DNA from: Hyparrhenia diplandra
Taxonomy: Eukaryota > Streptophyta > Magnoliopsida > Poales > Poaceae
Length of the DNA stretch: 64,000 bases
Reading direction: 5' to 3'
Assembly: GCA_015847255.1 (NCBI GenBank)
Contig: JADLZK010009187.1
Coordinates: 1-64,000 of the forward strand
Below, piece by piece: positions 60,740 to 64,000 of this stretch (position 1 is the stretch's first letter; the number at the start of each line of letters is the position of its first letter). The notes under the pieces are model-generated. The model worked only from the letters and a program-made list of their open reading frames with translations. It was not told the DNA's origin and did not search any database. The position numbers were made by a program, and so were the translations under genes.

Positions 60740-61110
60740 AATTGCCATGGCGGCCAAAAATCGTCAATGAAATAATCCTTGACTATAAACTGTCAAGCAA
60801 ACACATTCAAAAGAATAGAGGGCAAGAAAAATTAGTTAACTTGGCAGTCTTGGCGTTCAAGGATAATTTTTTTGGAGGTTAGCCGCCAAGGAAATCATGA
60901 CCTGGCTTAATTTGATAAATGGTCAAGAAAATGGTATAGCCACCAAGAAAAGGTATTTATTTATTTAAGGGTCAACAACCTCCAAGAAAATTATCTAGAC
61001 CGTCAAGGTAATAGTTGTTTCCTAGGCTGCCCTTGACCTCCAAGGAAATTGTAATTTTCCTTGACTGCTATTGACCGCCTCTGCGGACCCTCAAGGAAAT
61101 GCATACTAGA
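60740..61110. repeat. Cluster of short CCAAGGAAA-type motifs
   Basis: The words GCCGCCAAGGAAATC, GGTCAAGAAAATG, GCCACCAAGAAAAGG, CCTCCAAGAAAAT, CCGTCAAGGTAAT, CCTCCAAGGAAATTG and CCTCAAGGAAATGC recur about every 30-60 bases, partly with inverted TTTCCTTGAC forms. Such arrays are typical of subterminal repeats of CACTA-type DNA transposons. No CACTA terminus was identified. Confidence 0.5.
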
Positions 61111-63230
61111 AACAAAAAAAATATTACAATAATAAATAAATTCAAAGATGGCACTAAACTCAAGTGACACATGCATACATATACATTTTATTAATACATA
61201 GTAGACACTAAATGCATCCATTACAACGTTGTTCGTCTATTTTTTCCAGCCGACTTAATAGTTAGCCGTACTATGGTTTATTTCTTCTCACAGAATGCTA
61301 TTGAAAGAGACGGAATCAGTTAGAATAATACGGCACTGATAAAGTCATGTAACGGTAAGCCCACTCATCTCCTTTCATTGTACGTAATGATCCGGCACTG
61401 ATAAAAGTCATGATCTGATTGAGATAGATCATAGATCTAGCTAGGTCACCCCACCCGGCAGCACGCACCAGGCTGCTATCTGCGGATTAGTCTTTGATTT
61501 AATTTATTTTATACTCATTGATCAAAATGGGAGGAGGGTCCCAAGCTCCCAGCACGTTGCACAATTGGACTATTTTTCGCCAGGCCAATAACAGACTTGT
61601 TAGCTTCTTGTTCTTGCTACTAGTTCCCCTACTTGCTGCATACACGGATCTCTGCCGATGCACGGTGGTGCGGCACAATACCAACTACTTTTTCTTTTGG
61701 AAATAATAATGTCATATCTCTAGTCCATGCAAAAGTCGAAGTTGTTGGGCCTATAGTTGATGGAGGGAAATGGAGCTACCTACTACTATTTGGACCGTGA
61801 CGGGCCGGCTTGACTCATTAATCTGCTTTTGTATAGGCCAGAAAGATGGGTGGACATAAAGAGGTGGGAAACCGGGCCAGACTGTATTGAGCTTTCACCT
61901 TCAAACCCACATGGACCCTCTCCATACGTTTTTTCTTTTCTTTTGACAACACTCTGTGCGCTTTAGAAGTTGCGGGTAGTAAGCCCACTTGCTTGGGTCT
62001 AATGGCAGAAGAATTCATGCTTTCAATTTCAATTTTATACCACGGAAGAGAAGAAATTACTCCCTCCATTATTTTCTTTAGTATATAAGGCATAATTTAA
62101 TACGATATGGTCTTATGGTCTTCTAAACTAAACTTTAACCATTTATTTATTACTATTTTAGTTTATATTGTATATACTAATAAATATATAGTAATTAAAT
62201 ACACATGCAATTACAGTCTAAGTATGTAATAATAGTATCAAGTTTGTGTTCAAATAATAGAAAATTGTCGACAAAATTATGGATCAAAAGAATTTAAAGT
62301 TTAGTTATTAATTAACATATGTGTATGTCTTATAAAAGATTAATGGACTACTACATATTACTTCTTTTATTTACCTAATAATATTGCGCGCTATAGTTCC
62401 TTGAGAGTATGGGAGTCTAGCTCTTGCCAGCACTATATGATGTGTTTGGTTGGCTGCATCTCCTCTATATTAGTTAGGTGTGGATCTCTACAATCTAAGA
62501 AAGAAGTTTGTTTTGTTGCCAACCGAGTGGATGCTGCATGAGCATGTAAAAGTACACTTTTAATCAGGCTTTGGTGGGTATGCTCAAAATGGGGTTATCT
62601 GGATATCCTTCTTGGATGGATGCAAATTTGCATATGATTGCATCCGCCTAAACAACCAACCATATCCTGACTGTTTAAACTTACTAGCCTAGCTTCTCAA
62701 CCATAGTACAATGTTTCTTTCTCTCACACAAAAATAGCATTAAACGGCTTAGCAGCCAAACAACTTGCTTCCACTCGTGTAGGACGATGTACTACTATTA
62801 TGGTAACCAAATGGTAACCAAATGCATATATAAACCATAAATCAATTGGTTTTTGGGCCATTGTACCGGACAAACTTTTTTCGTAAATATAAGTGCGTAT
62901 CTTATATTTCAAGAAGTTAATCGTTTGGATTTAGGGAAACATTAGTATCAAACGCTACTATAAAAGATTTGATGAAGTGATTAACTAACATTGTTTATTT
63001 GGTATTTGAATGTTGGTAGTTTTATATAGTTGGTCAAATTTAGGGCCTGTTTGACTATTCGAGATATGAAATGTGCAGTAAAGTGCGTTTGAGCACCTCC
63101 ACCTCCAGTCAGGCAGCAACTTTGACCGCAGGCATAAGAAATCAGATGACTAAGACGTCTTTTCTCTGGGAGGCAAAATTTCAGACCCCAAAGCAAATCT
63201 CCAGGCGTCTGATTCTGGTCACATGCACAT
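61111..63230. other. A/T-rich spacer
   Basis: No gene is seen. A Stowaway-like end CTCCCTCCATTATTTTC lies at 62060, without a clear partner. Open frames are short and lack motifs. Confidence 0.4.
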
Positions 63231-63231
63231 A

Positions 63232-64000
63232 ATCGGATGCTTGTAAAAACAGTAATAAGTGGAAGGAGCTGTGCGAACTGTAGAGGGAAGGATAACCGAC
63301 TCTTGATTTTAGGAAAAAAAAAAAAAAGTGCTAACCGACTCTTTGAATTCGGACAAGCATGTCAGCAACTCAGCATGACCCCAGCAGCACGTGTTTTTAC
63401 GCGCGCAGGATTAGGCCAACGGTCGGCAACCAGCGTCGGGGCCACAACTCATCACGTCCCACATGTAACCCACACACGGAACTCCCGAGGCGCCTAGAAA
63501 TTTCGCGGTCCGCGGCGGGCCTCCCACCATGCCACCGCCACGTGAAACGCCGCGTTGCCGAGACGCCAACCACGAACCACCCCGGAACCGACCGACCGAC
63601 CGCTGCCGACCAGTTCAAAACCAACCCGGATACGACCAATTCAGCCCCCTTTGCCGCCGTCCGCTCGTTCGTTCGTGTGAGCACGACGCGAACCCAGCTT
63701 TGGCCCCTTGCTTTGCCGGGCGGCCAAGGCACGCCAGCGCAGCAAGCCGTGTCCGCCTGGGATTCCTCTCCGGCTGGCGCCAGAGCAGGCCGGACCCTCC
63801 GGACCACCGCCTCTCCCCGCCCATAAATAGCGACCACCGGACGACCACCTCCCCTCGCGCTGTCTGGTTTTCCTCTCTTTGCGTCGGTGTTCAAGCGCCT
63901 CGTCGCCTATTCCGTCTCGCCGCCCGTCGTCGGCTCGGCGCGTCCGCGTTTGCGCTTTGCCATTTCTTCCCTCACTCTCCCGTCTCCTTTTCGATTTCGA
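63232..64000 (+). promoter_or_regulatory. Probable promoter and 5' leader of a plus-strand gene beyond the window
   Basis: GC content rises sharply after 63360. A TATA-like CCATAAATAGC lies at 63822-63832 and is followed by a pyrimidine-rich leader (CTGTCTGGTTTTCCTCTCTT, CCCTCACTCTCCCGTCTCC) without an ATG-led conserved protein up to the window end. This is the usual look of a grass core promoter and 5'UTR. Confidence 0.5.

Noticed and set aside
1..64000. tRNA, rRNA or organelle insertion
   Set aside because: I saw no cloverleaf, no rRNA-like conserved stretch and no chloroplast or mitochondrial gene order by eye; a covariance-model scan would be needed to exclude small RNAs.

Overview
This is plant nuclear DNA, most likely from a grass (Poaceae), probably the sorghum/maize/sugarcane group. 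The protein-coding genes have many short exons, GT-AG introns and very GC-rich 5' exons. The spacers carry Tourist-like and Stowaway-like MITEs, L1-type LINE fragments and Ty1/copia and Ty3/gypsy LTR retrotransposons. I saw no bacterial features and no rRNA, tRNA or CRISPR. All exon borders were read by hand from splice signals, reading phase and family motifs. No search was run.

Layout. 1-729 (+): 3' part of a type II metacaspase. 730-2780: MITE-rich spacer. 3092-5610 (+): complete six-exon chloroplast phosphoglycerate kinase. 6846-11447 (-): a MORC/GHKL ATPase gene that seems to lack one conserved exon. 11448-16200: mostly unassigned spacer with duplications. 16530-18150 (-): a small conserved plant protein of unknown function with a 5'UTR intron. 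19603-26453 (-): a GH17 beta-1,3-glucanase whose signal-peptide exon lies about 5.8 kb upstream of its catalytic exon; a decayed DUF4283-like gene lies inside that intron. 26600-31300: spacer with a Stowaway-like element and two small coding exons of unknown identity. 31304-37169 (+): a Ty3/gypsy chromovirus with both LTRs and a perfect 5-bp target duplication. 38419-39969 (-): a 5'-truncated LINE. 39961-40232: a long foldback hairpin, followed by nested tandem repeats. 41503-44009 (-): cytosolic-type NAD-dependent glycerol-3-phosphate dehydrogenase. 45939-59764 (-): an autoinhibited (calmodulin-regulated) type IIB Ca2+-ATPase. Its first intron, about 9.5 kb, holds a LINE with a 14-bp target duplication, and that LINE is itself split by a copia element. 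59765-64000: spacer with repeats, ending in what looks like the promoter of a plus-strand gene that starts beyond the window.

The genes do not form an operon-like unit. They are ordinary independent plant genes: plastid carbon metabolism, NAD-linked glycerol-3-phosphate metabolism, calcium export, cell-wall glucan hydrolysis and chromatin ATPase. The most striking overall signal is that the glucanase, the glycerol-3-phosphate dehydrogenase and the Ca2+-ATPase are well conserved yet each carries one or more 1-2 bp indels, often in homopolymers, while the PGK gene is clean. This could be sequencing or assembly error, or recent inactivation. I found no convincing new multi-gene system. The best candidates for new biology are the foldback hairpin at 40 kb and the nested insertion inside the Ca2+-ATPase intron.
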